Source of the DNA: Prostheceraeus crozeri
Taxonomy: Eukaryota > Platyhelminthes > Polycladida > Euryleptidae
Direction: 5' to 3'
DNA length: 64,000 nt
Assembly (NCBI GenBank): GCA_907163375.1
Contig: CAJQUW010008614.1
Location: 186,001-250,000 of the forward strand
Shown here: piece after piece, positions 1 through 12,050 of the stretch
How positions within the stretch are numbered: the first letter of the stretch is position 1
Layout: every line of letters begins with the position of its first letter
The notes under the pieces: model-generated
The model's input: the letters and a program-made list of their open reading frames with translations, nothing else
The model's database searches: none
What the model was told of the DNA's origin: nothing
Position numbers and translations under genes: made by a program

Positions 1-1002
1 GTGCACTTCATCAGGCTAATGATAGAAAAACATATTCTACCAATTTTGTAGCACATTATATTTCGTCCATCAATCAGAAATATAATGTGCTTTCAAAATT
101 TTAACAGTAATAACTATAATATCAGCGCAAATTGTTTTAGAATACAAAGTTGGCTTGATTTACCAGTGCCGGTCGCCTGATGAGAAGGTAATGATAATGG
201 TATTGAGTAAGTGACCACTAAAATGAGAACTAGCGAAAACTCAGAACTAGTCCCAAAACCAAGAAATGATCCTATTTCTTAATAAGAAAGACAGCTTCAT
301 CGAACCACCATAAAATTATTTTCAAAAATTATAAATTCAATTCAAAAATTGATAAACAATTCAAGTTTTGACTGTTTAAAGAAATTAGAATTAAAACTGT
401 TGCTCCGAACTAAACCCAAACACTGCGAACCACCATTAAAGAGCATCACTAAATGCTCCAGATTAATCCAAATAAAATGAACAACCGCGCTTACACTCGG
501 AGAAAGCATAAACAAACCGAAACTTTTTACTTCCTTTTTTCTGCAGATTTTTTTCACTTTTAATTTTAGTACATATTTTTATAGTGATAAGATGCAACTG
601 CTTTATTACTAAGGTAAAAGGTTGATTCCAGTTTTGGGACAAAGATATAGTTGTTCTGAGTTTTGGATAATTCTCATTTTTATGGTTGGAGATGGGTAGT
701 CTACTGTAAATCTGCAAATAGCATTCCATGGTTATATTGTATAACCATGGTTATATTCTACATAAATTTTTTCGTTTGTGATTCACCTTCCGATATTTAA
801 GTGAACAGATGTAGGCCTTCTGTGTATTCTGATGAGTCAGAATACGAAGGTGCCGTTAAAGCTTCATGTTTTATAGCAACAATATTTCTTTATATTTAAC
901 AAATGGAGAAGTAATATGAAGAGTCAATACGACATGCTCATGCTGGCAATCATCCCAAAGTTTGATCGGCAAGGATCAATTTTCATGATGCTATATTTAA
1001 GA
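1..1002. other. AT-rich non-coding stretch
   Basis: No coding region can be supported here. The open frames are short, AT-driven and resemble nothing recognisable. The only structure seen is the palindrome listed at 726-750. Confidence 0.6.
726..750. repeat. 25-bp palindrome
   Basis: Two perfect 10-bp arms (CCATGGTTAT and its complement) flank a 5-bp loop. It is short and may be chance in AT-rich DNA. No function can be assigned. Confidence 0.6.
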
Positions 1003-1425
1003 CGTAGTTCTGTGTTTGGCAGGTGATTTCAACGCACACATTCGGAAGCAAATGTTGGGAGAAGAGAGGAGCGTGGGCAAGTTATGACGAGGAGAGAGAA
1101 ATTCAGAGGGAAAGAATAGGTGTAATTGGTGGAACGAAACGGTTCGGCCATAGTGCAGACTTTTTACCTGAGATAACATGATAACATGAGATTTCTGAGG
1201 TAACATTCAGAAGTGGAGGACATAAGACGGAGATTAATTGGCTGATCATGAGACAAAATCAGAAATGGAGGGTTAAGGACTGCATGGTGATTGCTTGGGA
1301 GCATGTAACCACTCAACACAAACCGCAAGTATGGACGTTAAAGTACTCGGAGAGACCAGAAAAGGAGCGGAAAAGAAGAAGAATCATAAGTTGGTGGAAA
1401 TGCACTAGTAGGGATCACAAATCCC
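1003..1425 (+). pseudogene. RTE-type LINE endonuclease relic
   Basis: Scattered frames on the plus strand read like the C-terminal half of an APE-type endonuclease of RTE/BovB-like LINEs. The catalytic block AGDFNAHI lies near 1020. The closing block RSGGHKTEINWLIM and a downstream KRRRIISWWK segment lie near 1210-1400. Several stops and frame changes separate the blocks, so it is not expressed as an endonuclease. The linker that normally follows this domain appears about 1 kb downstream (2410-2660), so the two scraps may be one LINE split by later insertion. It differs in sequence from the LINE at 34.6-38.3 kb. Confidence 0.55.
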
Positions 1426-1429
1426 TGAC

Positions 1430-2405
1430 TATTTCTGATCCCGTGATCCCGACCGAGATTAGGGGGTCAATCCCGGGATCCTGAAATTTCTTTGGTGTTC
1501 AGTATATTATTGCATTGTAAACCACATGTCATGCATATCAGTATTGTGGATGCAGTGCACATGCGTGTAGGCGCTTATCACTTGCTCACAATGTCGATAT
1601 ATTTGCTGTCTTTGTATTGTTCTAGCATAATTAAATACGTCTGGTAACATGAAAACATAATCTAATTGATCACATTGCATGAATTCGCAACTCAAAAGTG
1701 GCAATGATGCAATCTGAATGCATTGTTTATCCAAAAAACATGAAGTACAAAGTACAGGTAAAATGATTGCAAGTTGTCGCTTAGGATAATAAATTGCTAA
1801 TATAGGCTACATTATTGTATACTTTATAGTACAGTGGACTTGTGCATGCATATCTCCAACAAAACAAGTTAAATGAATGGATTGAAAGTGCTAATGACAT
1901 ATGGCATAATTAAAAAAATAAGATTTGAATATTTTTTTTTCGTACATGAAGCATTATCAAGAGAAATGATTGTATTATCGAATGTGTGAAATTTCCTTCG
2001 CTGTGTACCTGAGTTCAATGCATTCACACTTTTATACATGTTTTTAAGACTTCAACAACTAACTACACATTCGATGGCCTTGTACTTTAGATTATGATTA
2101 GACCTCATCAGACCAGCATGATTGAAGTGCCTCATGCAGACCTAGATAAAAGGAAGATGAATTATTGATACAAAGATTAGTGGCGGGTTTCACTCTTATA
2201 AATATCTTATTCATTTTTTATGATCAGATAATGCACAGTTCTTGGGTTTCCTATTTGTACAGCATATGTTGATCGTAAAGTCGAATGCGAACTGTCACAC
2301 TTTTGATATGAAAGGTAAATAAATTTGATTAACTGTATTAGGTTTGTATTCACGTTTTTAATCTAGCATTACGAGCTAGGCAGTAAGACGGTGCACATTA
2401 TTCTA
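1430..2405. other. unassigned spacer between two LINE scraps
   Basis: About 1 kb of AT-rich sequence with no convincing frame. Near its left edge (about 1410-1485) are several short GGGATC and ATCCCGGGAT blocks in opposite orientations. They resemble the end of a small TIR element, but no partner end or target duplication was found. Confidence 0.35.
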
Positions 2406-2409
2406 TAAT

Positions 2410-2660
2410 CCAGGGAGTCCTTGATTACCTGAGTGATCCAACGGAGATCGAGAAAGAGTGGAAAATGTTTAGAGAAGCATTCATCGAAGCTGCAGAAATG
2501 ATGGTAGGTAGAACAAACGGCAAGATTGGAGCCCGTCGTGAACAGGAATGGTGGTGGAACGAAGAAGTTGGAGAAGCGAGAAAAGAGAAAAGAGAAGCTT
2601 GGAAGGCAGTTGAGAGTGTGCAAGATGACGAATGCAAGAGAGAAGAATCGAGGAGAAAAT
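2410..2660 (+). pseudogene. RTE-type LINE linker relic (between endonuclease and RT)
   Basis: The plus frame encodes a charged segment containing EKEWKMFREAF, GKIGARREQEWWWNEEV and ARKEKREAWKAV. This is typical of the linker between endonuclease and reverse transcriptase in RTE-like LINEs, where a WWNEEV block is conserved. It stops where the inverted repeat of the mariner-like element begins at about 2664, so that element probably inserted into the LINE. No reverse-transcriptase motifs follow. Confidence 0.55.
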
Positions 2661-2663
2661 AGA

Positions 2664-4104
2664 GATTCTATTGACCGAATGACATGTAGTAAAATTGACA
2701 TACCAACAATGTATCTTAACATGTAAAATTTAATGATAAACTTTTCCCTTTATTTCCCCCACGTCTTTATCAATAATGATCAAAAAGAATTAAGATAAAT
2801 GTCATAGAAAACATTTATTAAATGAAAAACATAAGAAAAGAGTGTTAGTAGTCATCGAACTTCAATGTGTCCTCCTCCATTCTCGAGGACGGATTCGAGT
2901 CGCTTTTGGTAGGCCACAGCAGTTTCTCGACACATCTCAGTTGTCACTTCTTGAAATACTTGTATGATGCGTTCCTTCAGGTCTTGCATGGATGTTGGCC
3001 GTGTATGGTATACCTTGGACTTGACAAAACCGCACAAGAAGAAATCGCAAGGCGTCAGGTCAGGTGAACGCGGTGGCCAGGGCATGTTAGGAGATCCACG
3101 TCCCATCCATCTGTTAGGCATCTTCTTGTTCAACCACTCACGCACAGGAAGTCCCCAGTGTGGAGGTGCACCACCCTGCATGAATATGATGCTCCTGCCT
3201 CTTCTGTCCGACTGCAGCGCTGGCCAAAATTCCTCCTGTAGCATCTTGAGATACCGATCCTTGTTGACGGAGGTGTCGAAGAAGAACGGTCCGTAGATAC
3301 CTAATTGGCTGATTTCCGCCCAGACGGTGGTGCGTGGCGAGTGCATAGACTCTTGCTTGATCCAGTGAGGGTTCTGGTTGGCCCAATAACGACAATTGTG
3401 GCGATTCACACCACCATCCAGATTGAAGTGAGCTTCATCGGACCAGGTTAGTTCCACTAAATGGCTCGGGTTGGCTTGGATGCGCTGTAGCTCCTGTTCT
3501 GCGAACTCCATTCGGTTTTCCAGATCTTCTTCGTGTAATCGCTGCACCACCTGGACCTTGTTCGGATGCCATCTATAGTCATGGAGGATGCGCTGGATAG
3601 TGCGGCGACTCACTTGAAGACATTAGATGCACGACGGGTAGATGTGTTTGGGTCTTCCTCGAAGTGCTGCACAACTCGTTCCACATTCTGCTCCGTTCGT
3701 TCAGAAGATGACCGGTCCCGCTTGACAGTCACCACACTACCATTGATCAACAGGTTTGTGTGCCACCACTTTATGGTACGAGCATCCGGTGCTCTCGCGT
3801 TCTTGCCATACTCTGAATGATAAAGCCTTTGTACCTCCACTGGACTCTTGAGCCATTCCTACCAAGCCGCGCATTTTGCTCGTTCTGCAATCGAATAATC
3901 ATGCATTCTTCTATGTTCGATTCTTTTCAGATAGTGATTTAATCGTCGAATGGTATTTTATATGACATGGAAGTAACTGAACAATATTCACTTCAAGACT
4001 GCGCACAATTCGTTGTGCAGAATACGATTCATGTTAAGTTAATTAACTTGATCTAGATTTTTGATGTCAACAAAATGAGTACATGTCATTCGGTCAATAG
4101 AATC
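2664..4104 (-). mobile_element. mariner/Tc1-type DNA transposon, decayed
   Basis: A 25-bp inverted repeat (starting GATTCTATTGACC) is present perfectly at 2664-2688 and 4080-4104. It encloses 1.44 kb, a normal length for mariner-like elements, and contains the transposase relic on the minus strand. The trinucleotide AGA lies immediately outside both repeats instead of the expected TA, so the true ends may differ by a few bases or lie further out. The left end abuts a LINE scrap. Confidence 0.65.
2852..3840 (-). pseudogene. mariner/IS630-type transposase pseudogene
   Basis: The N-terminal helix-turn-helix part (YGKNARAPDARTIKWW onward) lies at 3610-3840. The catalytic part lies at 2852-3613 in another frame, so at least one frameshift near 3612 separates DNA-binding and catalytic domains. 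In the catalytic part WSDEAHF carries the first Asp and WPPRSPDLTPCDFF the third. The second Asp position, usually QDGAPPH, reads QGGAPPHW, so one of the three metal-binding residues is replaced by Gly. Spacing to the SPD aspartate is about 37 residues, closer to DD37D mariner relatives than to classic DD34D. Inactive copy on two grounds. Confidence 0.8.
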
Positions 4105-4257
4105 AGAATTTTCTGATAATTCTCAGTATAACAGGTATAATCACCATAAATCCTATACTCCAAACTAGTATGAGTCGAAATTTCATGACGATCGGATGAA
4201 TATTTGAGGAGTAATAAAAGTTTAAAATCCGGCGGTTTACGTGCGCCACCCTGTACT
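4105..4257 (-). repeat. possible transposon terminus (CAGGGTGGCGCACG end)
   Basis: Read on the minus strand, this stretch opens with TACAGGGTGGCGCACG and continues into ACCGCCGGATTTTAAAC and an AT-rich leader. This resembles the outer end of mariner-like elements and directly adjoins the inverted repeat at 4104. It may be the real 5' end of the element at 2664-4104 or a second, solo end. No matching left end was found. Confidence 0.35.
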
Positions 4258-4404
4258 TTAGAAATTTTGAGTGAGTGACAATTGAATGCTGTCTTAAAGT
4301 TGTCATGTGTAAGACTATTATGCAAGTTGTAGTCTATTGCGATGACCAGTAGGTAACTGATATATGGCATTGATTCAACCAGCCTATGCGTTCAAAAGAT
4401 CTTC

Positions 4405-4462
4405 TGCGGTTAACGGTTGGTTACGGTTAAAATTTCCACGGTTGCGGTTGGCTGCGGTTAAG
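4405..4462 (+). repeat. short GGTTGCGGTTA-type tandem repeat
   Basis: Five or so degenerate copies of a GCGGTTA/ACGGTTG unit stand next to each other. A simple-sequence tract with no gene nearby. Confidence 0.55.
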
Positions 4463-6964
4463 AAATTAATCTAACCTCACATCACTATTTAGAGTACAGA
4501 TTACAGACATGTCACACACATGAATGTTATTATTAAATTGTCAAAAATGTGAGATATTATCACCTCAACGCGATAAGTGTCCCTTAAATGTCTGGCCAAA
4601 AAAATTCTTGCCCATTTATCGCACAGTGTCATCAAAGTAAATATCGATCGGTGGCTTCAATGTCGTCAGCGTGAATTAGGAAAAGTAGTTCATCTGTTCC
4701 ATGTCTAAATCTATGTTGCTGTCACACGGCGAGGCATTGCTCATAAAGTAAATGGTTAACCTAAGATATCTATGAACAGCAATGGAAATTTTAGATTACA
4801 AGTTATACAGTACTCTTCTGGTTATATATGGTTCACTTATATGGTTTCATTCTCTTACGTACATGTACTTTTCTGGCTGAATCTACACATCAACCCGGAA
4901 AATGGTAGCCGTGAGGATCTACCTCAAAATTTTCATATCAAATCGCACAGGACTGACATAATACTCGCACATGGTCAAGTGAAAAAGCTCGCACTGAAAA
5001 ATCTAGAAGTCTAGAAATCTTCTGATTTACGTTCTCTTTAGTACACTGCTCCTACGGAAACGAGTTAAAGCGTGGTAAAAGAAAGCGTTCTTTAGATCAT
5101 TTTGAATAATTATTCAATTCGTAGTTGATGTATACAAAACAGTAATCTAAACCAGCGGAGCTGGAGAATAGGCCTATATTAATTTCATTGTTTCAGATGC
5201 TGCTGACCAATTCTGTGCATTGGATGCTGTTTGTCTTATCTTAGCATTAATGTTGATTTCTTAAAATGCTCTTATTATCGCCGGAGGCCAAAATTGATTT
5301 TCACGTTTTTCTGGAGCTCAATATTTAAGGAGAGGGTACTTTCTTGACAGAGTAATAAACTTAATGGTAATTATTGTAACAGTAAAACCATACGGGACAG
5401 TAATTAGTAAGAAGGCGATAATTTGAATATTGTAAGTAATTTGGATCTACAATAGAAGTAGAAATACTTGGTTTAACTCTATTTTACTCTACAATTATTA
5501 GAATGTTACATGCGAAAAATTTATCTATCGTCTGAAAGATATTTATACATACATTCTGAATATTATCAATAAAATTTGTAAATTGGTAGGTCAGATGATG
5601 GCAATGAATTCATAAATTTCCAAAAATTTCAAAGTTAAGCAATTGACAAAATACAGAAAGGTCTAAAAATTTTCTTTCATATGATATTTTAATTGTTGAT
5701 ATTAGGCTAAGTATAGTGAAAATGAATATATGAAAAAAGGAAGTATTAAATACAGGCGACGTACTCTGCAGCAACGAGTAATTTCGAAAATCATCTATCA
5801 TATGTTTCATATGTTTATATATCTATCATATGTTTATACCTGTTTTCTCACATAGGCCTTTATTGTTATTCCACCACATTCTTTAGTTAAGTTTTTCTGT
5901 ACTGTTATTCTTTTCTACTTTGTTAAACCAATCAACTTTTATCTCAAATCTGGGAATATCTTCATTTTCTATTAATCATATTTATGTAAATCATGTAAAG
6001 TCCTTGCATGCGAAGTAATTGAATTGGTGTTTTAAAGTGATTTTTACGAGTTTTCAGATTGAGTCTGCTACGAGTATATCATACAAAAGATAGAGTAGTG
6101 ACAGCACTTGTTTTCACTTTCCCTGTCGACATGTACTTTTCTATACGCGTTTATTTTACTCTTATCTGGTAATTGCAATTTAAATGTTGGATCCGTTCAT
6201 CATAAGAAGTAAACATGTCCGTTTGAAGGTCCGTGTTAACATAAGGCGGTATGGTGTATGGGCTATGTGAGTAATCCACTCGCACGTGACGTTGAAAGTC
6301 AGAAATTGATCTTTGATAGTGCTATTACAATTGCACTGAAAATGGGATGAAGTTCATGTTTTCATTGAATGACCAGAATGATCACTAGATGTAACTGTTT
6401 GACCAGTGATCATACCGCTGCGAAAATAACGACTTTAATGGGTGAACGAGGTAAAAGATAACATTGTGCGTAAATTTATTTGATTCTGATTCAGTTTCGT
6501 GAAAGGCACGCCATTACATAGATAAATTTTAAGATCTAATGGCGAGTTTTGTTGTCATCATAGCGACCACCGCTGCGCTATTGTGACACTTTCCTATGCG
6601 CTCTTTTTACAAACCATTAGTCTATTCTATTAACAATCAGAAATTCCCATTACATATTTCTTAGATCCGAAGGTGTGCATGTTCATGGTCAGACTTATTA
6701 TTAGTTTTTATTCAACTCTGATTATTTGCATTTAACGTATTTCTGGTAGTCTATTCGCCTAATAAACATTTCTTCGTTTTGATTATTCTCACTCTTTAGT
6801 CTTATCCGTATTTACTTCAATAGTCAGTTTATATTTCGATAGGTAAATAGACTTGTTTGTTTTTTTCAGAATTTTCCTATTCGATTCAGATTTCAAGGTA
6901 GCGATTTATATCTTTGGACCATTGTAGGAATAATTTTGCAAGATTAATGGTTGTATTATGGATC
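4463..6964. other. unassigned AT-rich region
   Basis: About 2.5 kb without a convincing coding region, RNA gene or paired repeat. Frames present are short and show no domain motifs. Confidence 0.5.
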
Positions 6965-6972
6965 ATTTAGAC

Positions 6973-8696
6973 CAGTGGTTCTCACCGATTTTTTTAGCCG
7001 ACCCCATTTCCGCCATAGCTCATCTAATCGCGACCCCATGGGCTTTAAAAGAACTATATTTCAAAAACAGTCAATTATCGCTATACATGTTATATTACTG
7101 AAACAGACTTGAATTAAGTCGGACTCAAATGATAATTACAACACATAACTATTAACTAATAACAAAAAACATTATTTCGATAAACGCACGATGTGCTCGT
7201 AGCGAAGTTCATAAGTTGTTAGAGAACAAACCAAACAGTCAAAAATATGGGCATCAGTAATGCGTGATCAGTACTTAGTCTTTGCTTGCACCATATGTGA
7301 GAAACCTGCCTCGCACACGTAGGTAGTACCAAACCGAACAAGAGTTCTGCGGGCTTCATCAATGAGTTTCGGATACTTCTCGTCATCAAGCGTGAACCAA
7401 AATGTGACGGTATCACTAGTCTTGAACATTATTTTAGCATCATTGTCCTTTTGAAGTTCTGCAATTTCCAGCGCTATTCTGCCATCGAATTTCGTCGCAT
7501 CAACCTGGAACGGTGACTTGATATGGTAATATTCGGCCTGCATGTCTGGAAATCTCTCTACAAAATTGTGTTGTAACTTTCCGATGTATGTCAGAAGTTC
7601 AGTGATTTGATTCGGAAAATCGTCAAATTCGCACGCTGTTATTGCGATATACTCGACAAACATAGGAAAATTGGAGAAATCCTGTCGCTTTATTTGCTCT
7701 TATAGGACATCAAGTTTTCTCATAAAGGTTCTCAGTGAAGAATGAAGGTCAAAGATCGGTTTTCCGCGTCCCTGTAGTTCTGTGTTCACTGAGTTGACGT
7801 GATGAAGTATATCGACCAATAGTGCTAATTCGGACAAGAATTGTTGATCACCAAATTTGTCTGCATGTTGATGGCCTTTCTCTGAGAAAAATTGAGAAAA
7901 TACCTTGATTTTTATCGAGTTACTAATTTTCGCGCGCTGACTAACTTTTTTAGTTTTGAGAACCTTAAGGTGGCATGAATAGAAGAAATGATGCTCTCAC
8001 CCTGAATCATCAGTATTTCAAATATGAAATCAATCGGGTAGGTGGTTCAAAAGATAGAGCCATTCATGTACAAATACTTTCATTTTCTCCCGTTCATATA
8101 ATGCGTTTGCATGTGCCTACTGTTGGTCACAGCTGACAGAGGTGAAGCGTCCTTCTCCTTCTAGTGGTTCATGCTCACACACATATAACGAAGGTCACTG
8201 GAAAGATTGAACCACTGATGTATCACGGAAGACTTAAGGAAATATTCGATGATCAGAGACCGGTTGCAGAATGCGATAGTTTAAATTTAAAAAGTCTCGC
8301 TGAGTTAGCGCAAACAGCAACCAACAGCGTCACACGTACGAACAAAGTTATGAATATACCACATCAGCTGATTTACTTATAGGCCTACATTGTTTGTGTG
8401 AGTGAGTAAACTGGTGTCTATGCGGTGATATTTTGAAAGAAATCAACTGGATTGGAGATGCTCGCATAGACACACCATTTGAAGCAGTGCTGCAACACCA
8501 GAACTGATAATAATATCAGCTCTTAATTTCATGAGAACGGATCCTCATGCAGCATCGGTCGGGCCTGCAAAGATTATATCATTAGCTACAGAAATTCACC
8601 CCGCGACCCCCATCGACCCCAAGCGTATCTCGCAACCCCACGAATTGGTCACTGCGACCCCACTTGGGGTCGCGACCCCGCATTTGAGAACCACTG
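6973..8696 (-). mobile_element. hAT (ZBED/Buster-like) transposon with perfect TSD
   Basis: The ends are CAGTGGTTCTCA (6973) and its complement TGAGAACCACTG (8685-8696), the classic hAT terminus. An identical 8-bp duplication ATTTAGAC flanks the element at 6965-6972 and 8697-8704, the target-site length expected of hAT. Subterminal GCGACCCC blocks at both ends are also typical of this hAT branch. The 1.7-kb interior retains only the C-terminal part of a transposase on the minus strand, so it is an internally deleted or decayed copy. Confidence 0.9.
7266..7960 (-). pseudogene. hAT transposase C-terminal relic (ZBED5-like)
   Basis: The minus strand encodes the tail of a ZBED5/SCAND3-like hAT transposase. 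The upstream part reads FGDQQFLSELALLVDILHH then VNTELQGRGKPIFDL, and the downstream part reads SPFQVDATKFDGRIALEI and ARRTLVRFGTTYVCEAGFS, the hAT dimerisation block. One in-frame stop (TAA, near 7697) separates the halves. The BED finger and the N-terminal RNase H-like part were not found, so it is a truncated pseudogene. Confidence 0.75.
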
Positions 8697-8704
8697 ATTT
8701 AGAC

Positions 8705-10986
8705 GCTCTGCTACCAAAAGATGCATGTAAAAGAAATTAATTGTTTTCAGCCAATAGAACTTCGGATTTTCAATTGCGGTACTACCAAGTTCAGCGTTAC
8801 GAGCGTGATGTTCACAGAAACCCACTGTGTCAGCAAAAATACTCATTGGTCATCCAGAGTTGATTTAATTGGACTTCCACATGAATTGTAGATAATCGAT
8901 TTTATACCGTAAATCCTCGTGTGGGCGTAAATGCTGTAATCTGATGCGATTGAGGAAATATTATATTGCAATATGATGCGCGCTCTGAATCTGATGCAAG
9001 CATCGAATTCTGATGGCTATGGATGACATTTCTCCCATTTCTAGGTACAAATAGAAAACTTTGACTATGTATTGACTATCATGAAGCTAAACAAATGAGG
9101 TAGAAGTAATATTGATGAAACTGATCATTTCCAACATGGAGATTTTTAAATTTAAATTTTTAGTCAACTTTCACTGTAAATGTGATGCGATATCAAATTT
9201 CATCAAGACATGAACATGCACTTTATTGATTTAGGTACCAAAAACTGCTTAATGTTACGTGTATCAAATATTTTTTCTCAGCATCCAAAAATTTGTAATG
9301 GATTGTCAGTAAAATGAATATGTTATAAAAATACAATTTTTTCATTATAAATGCCAGGGAATATACGAAATGGGCAAAATTATTTATAAAAACATTTAAG
9401 ATCGTTGCAATAATAAGTTATTATCGTTTCACCGAGGAATAGTTCAATAAGACATGTGCTACTCTATATGAAATATTATCTCAAACTTCAAATTATTTCC
9501 AGTGGTTGAAATCATACTCTAAATGCATTCAATATTTATTGCATCAACTTTAAATATTTTTGATTTATCGACTGTTTCAATCCAGTTAACATGATGTTGA
9601 TTCTGAACGTTAGATTTCCTTTACTGTTATGAATAAAGTCATCTGTTATATATTACATATTGTAATGATAAATAAGAAATATTTTGTATTCAATATTGTA
9701 ATGATAAAATAGAATTATTTCATATCAACCTGATCATTATTTTAATATATACTTGATGTAACTTATTGTAAATGACAACAGTGACAACAGCCAAAATTTA
9801 TTAGAGGGGGGCATACTAGGTCTATAGTATTTGTAATTCGTTACTCATTACCTATTAAATACTGTATAGAAACGGATGTATTATGTATACGCCCATGTAC
9901 TCTTGTATATTTATTATGTATTTTCGTGTTTTTATTATTTTTGTTGAATTCTTACATTTGCGTTTCATAATTACAATAATTAGGAACATAATTTTAAATA
10001 TGAATCATTTTGTCGATATATAGGTAGCTTAGATTTTAGATTCTGAAGTAATACATGTTTTTGGGAATTATCAGTGTAGGTTATATTTTACTGTCTTTTT
10101 GAAAAATTGAAATATAGCAGATTTATTATTCAATAGAATTTATTCAGTACTTACATGAACAAATCATCTGACTCACCGTCACTGAATCCTCATCTTTGGT
10201 GAGTGTTTACGAGCGTACACTTTCATGTATTCATTGTAGTCTGACCTAATTTCTTTGTGAATAGACATCAGTGCTAAAAGAAATGGCTTCATTGTCGAAC
10301 GGAGATAGGTTTTTAGTCTCTTCATACAACTGAATGAACGTTCTTACGTTGAATTGGAAATAGGAAATCTTGCGAAGAGTTTTAGAAGTTTTTAGATATT
10401 CGGATACAAAGATTTATCACATAAATTTGAAATGTGGATACCACGAGATTGAATAGGCCTATATATAATAAGGCATTTGATAGAGGTCTTTAGTTAGCGA
10501 ATTCGCTAAGGTTTGACAATGGCCAGCAGTACTGGTCGAAAACTTCAGCATTAAAAAGAAGTTTTCATACTAACAATGAAAATTGGGTGAACTCCGGCAA
10601 AAATAACTATATGTTTAATTATGAAGTGCACGTAAATCAGTTACATTCAGTCAGTTGCGATCAATGCAATCAACAATAGTTTATATTTTATACCATTCTA
10701 TGTTACATGCTAGAAATATATGATCTTTTTGTTGTAACATTAATTTTTGTCTATTGTCAGATGAGAAAAGCAAAGGAATTAGCGATAAAGAACATGCTCG
10801 TTTTGAAGACAAATAAGAGGTAAATCAGATGTGTATAATGTACCTGGTAGTACATTTGTCAATTATGTATGCCTACTATATATTTTGAATTTCAGTCTTT
10901 AAGTTTGTAAGCCTATTTTATCTGAAATCGATTCGTTAATAGAGACCGAAATCCAATGTTTCGTAACTGTTTTGATATTACTGTTA
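8705..10986. other. unassigned AT-rich region
   Basis: About 2.3 kb of AT-rich DNA with no frame above noise and no recognised repeat ends. Two adjacent copies of a GTGACAACA-like unit near 9774 are the only local repetition noticed. Confidence 0.5.
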
Positions 10987-11619
10987 CAGGGTGTATGCGG
11001 TCAGATAAAAGTCAGATATATTTTTTGGTCAGATAAAAGTCAGATAAAAGTCAGTTAAATTCACAAAAATGGTCAGATATTTTTTTACATCTACATAGTA
11101 GTAATGATGTTGTATTATATTGTCCTTGTCAACCTGTGGGGGGGGGATTCCGCAGGGAAAAGGAAGGCGGCGGAAAAGCTTTCTGAAGTTAAGGAAAGAC
11201 GAAAGCGAGCTAAGCTGTAGCTTGACAGGGTAACTCAAGAAAAGCAATCTTTGCAAAAGTGATTTTGTTTTTTCTTCTTACTATGTTCTTAAATCTCAGT
11301 AAATTTACGATGACCGAATCTGACTTGATTCATGCACAATTGTTTTGTATTTGTTTTTAATTTTCAAGTTATAATCGTGATATAAGCCAAAAACTTTATG
11401 TAATTGTTAAGATTATTAGATGCTGACTTACATTATATGCAAATAGTTGTTTTCACTCAAGTCACTATGTACTTATTATATGAAGCAAATTCACATGTAT
11501 TGTACGATGTGCATACTTGTATAATGTCATATGATGTGATCAACAAAGGTCAGATAATTTTGTAAATCAGTCAGATAAAAGTCAGATAAATTTCCCGATA
11601 AAAAACCGCATACAACCTG
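10987..11619. mobile_element. small non-autonomous TIR element with GTCAGATAAAA repeats
   Basis: The ends CAGGGTGTATGCGGT (10987) and ACCGCATACAACCTG (to 11619) are inverted repeats with one mismatch in 15 bp. Inside both ends are multiple copies of GTCAGATAAAA in one orientation (11000-11055 and 11570-11592), a subterminal repeat pattern typical of transposase binding. The 633-bp interior has no transposase. A clear target duplication could not be read, so the superfamily is open. Confidence 0.6.
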
Positions 11620-11741
11620 TGTAATAATAATTTAGCAGTTTGGCTTACATAATAACAAATATTAATGGCTTACATAATAACAAACACTAACTTTGTTATT
11701 ATGTTTGAAGATGCTGATTAAAACAAATTATACTATGTTGT

Positions 11742-11821
11742 CAGGGTGCCCGCACATCCGGAAAATACGTGAAATCCGGGAAAAATACGGGAATTTTTTT
11801 TCTCGCTCAGCGGGCACCCTG
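11742..11821. mobile_element. 80-bp MITE
   Basis: Perfect 12-bp inverted ends (CAGGGTGCCCGC and its complement) are flanked by a 5-bp direct repeat GTTGT (11737-11741 and 11822-11826). The interior has repeated CCGGGAAAA-like blocks, a composition common in small invertebrate DNA elements. Far too short to encode anything. Confidence 0.65.
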
Positions 11822-12050
11822 GTTGTCATTATTTTCTCTTGAAATACTTTGACTGGAGTAATCTCTAAAATCTGTTAAACTACAAAGTATTATATTTTTA
11901 GTAACTTTTAGTAATTATGTTTATACGTCTACATTTTTAGCATGGTTTACTATTTTTATATGTAGGTTCACTTTTCATCATTCTACTTTCAATTATTGTA
12001 GATCTCCACTTGGTAAGTCATACGTTAAAAATGTTCAAACTGGCTACTAA

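Noticed and set aside
1405-1490. MITE end with ATCCCGGGAT blocks, also near 32400
   Set aside because: The two places share only short motifs and no paired ends or target duplication could be read.
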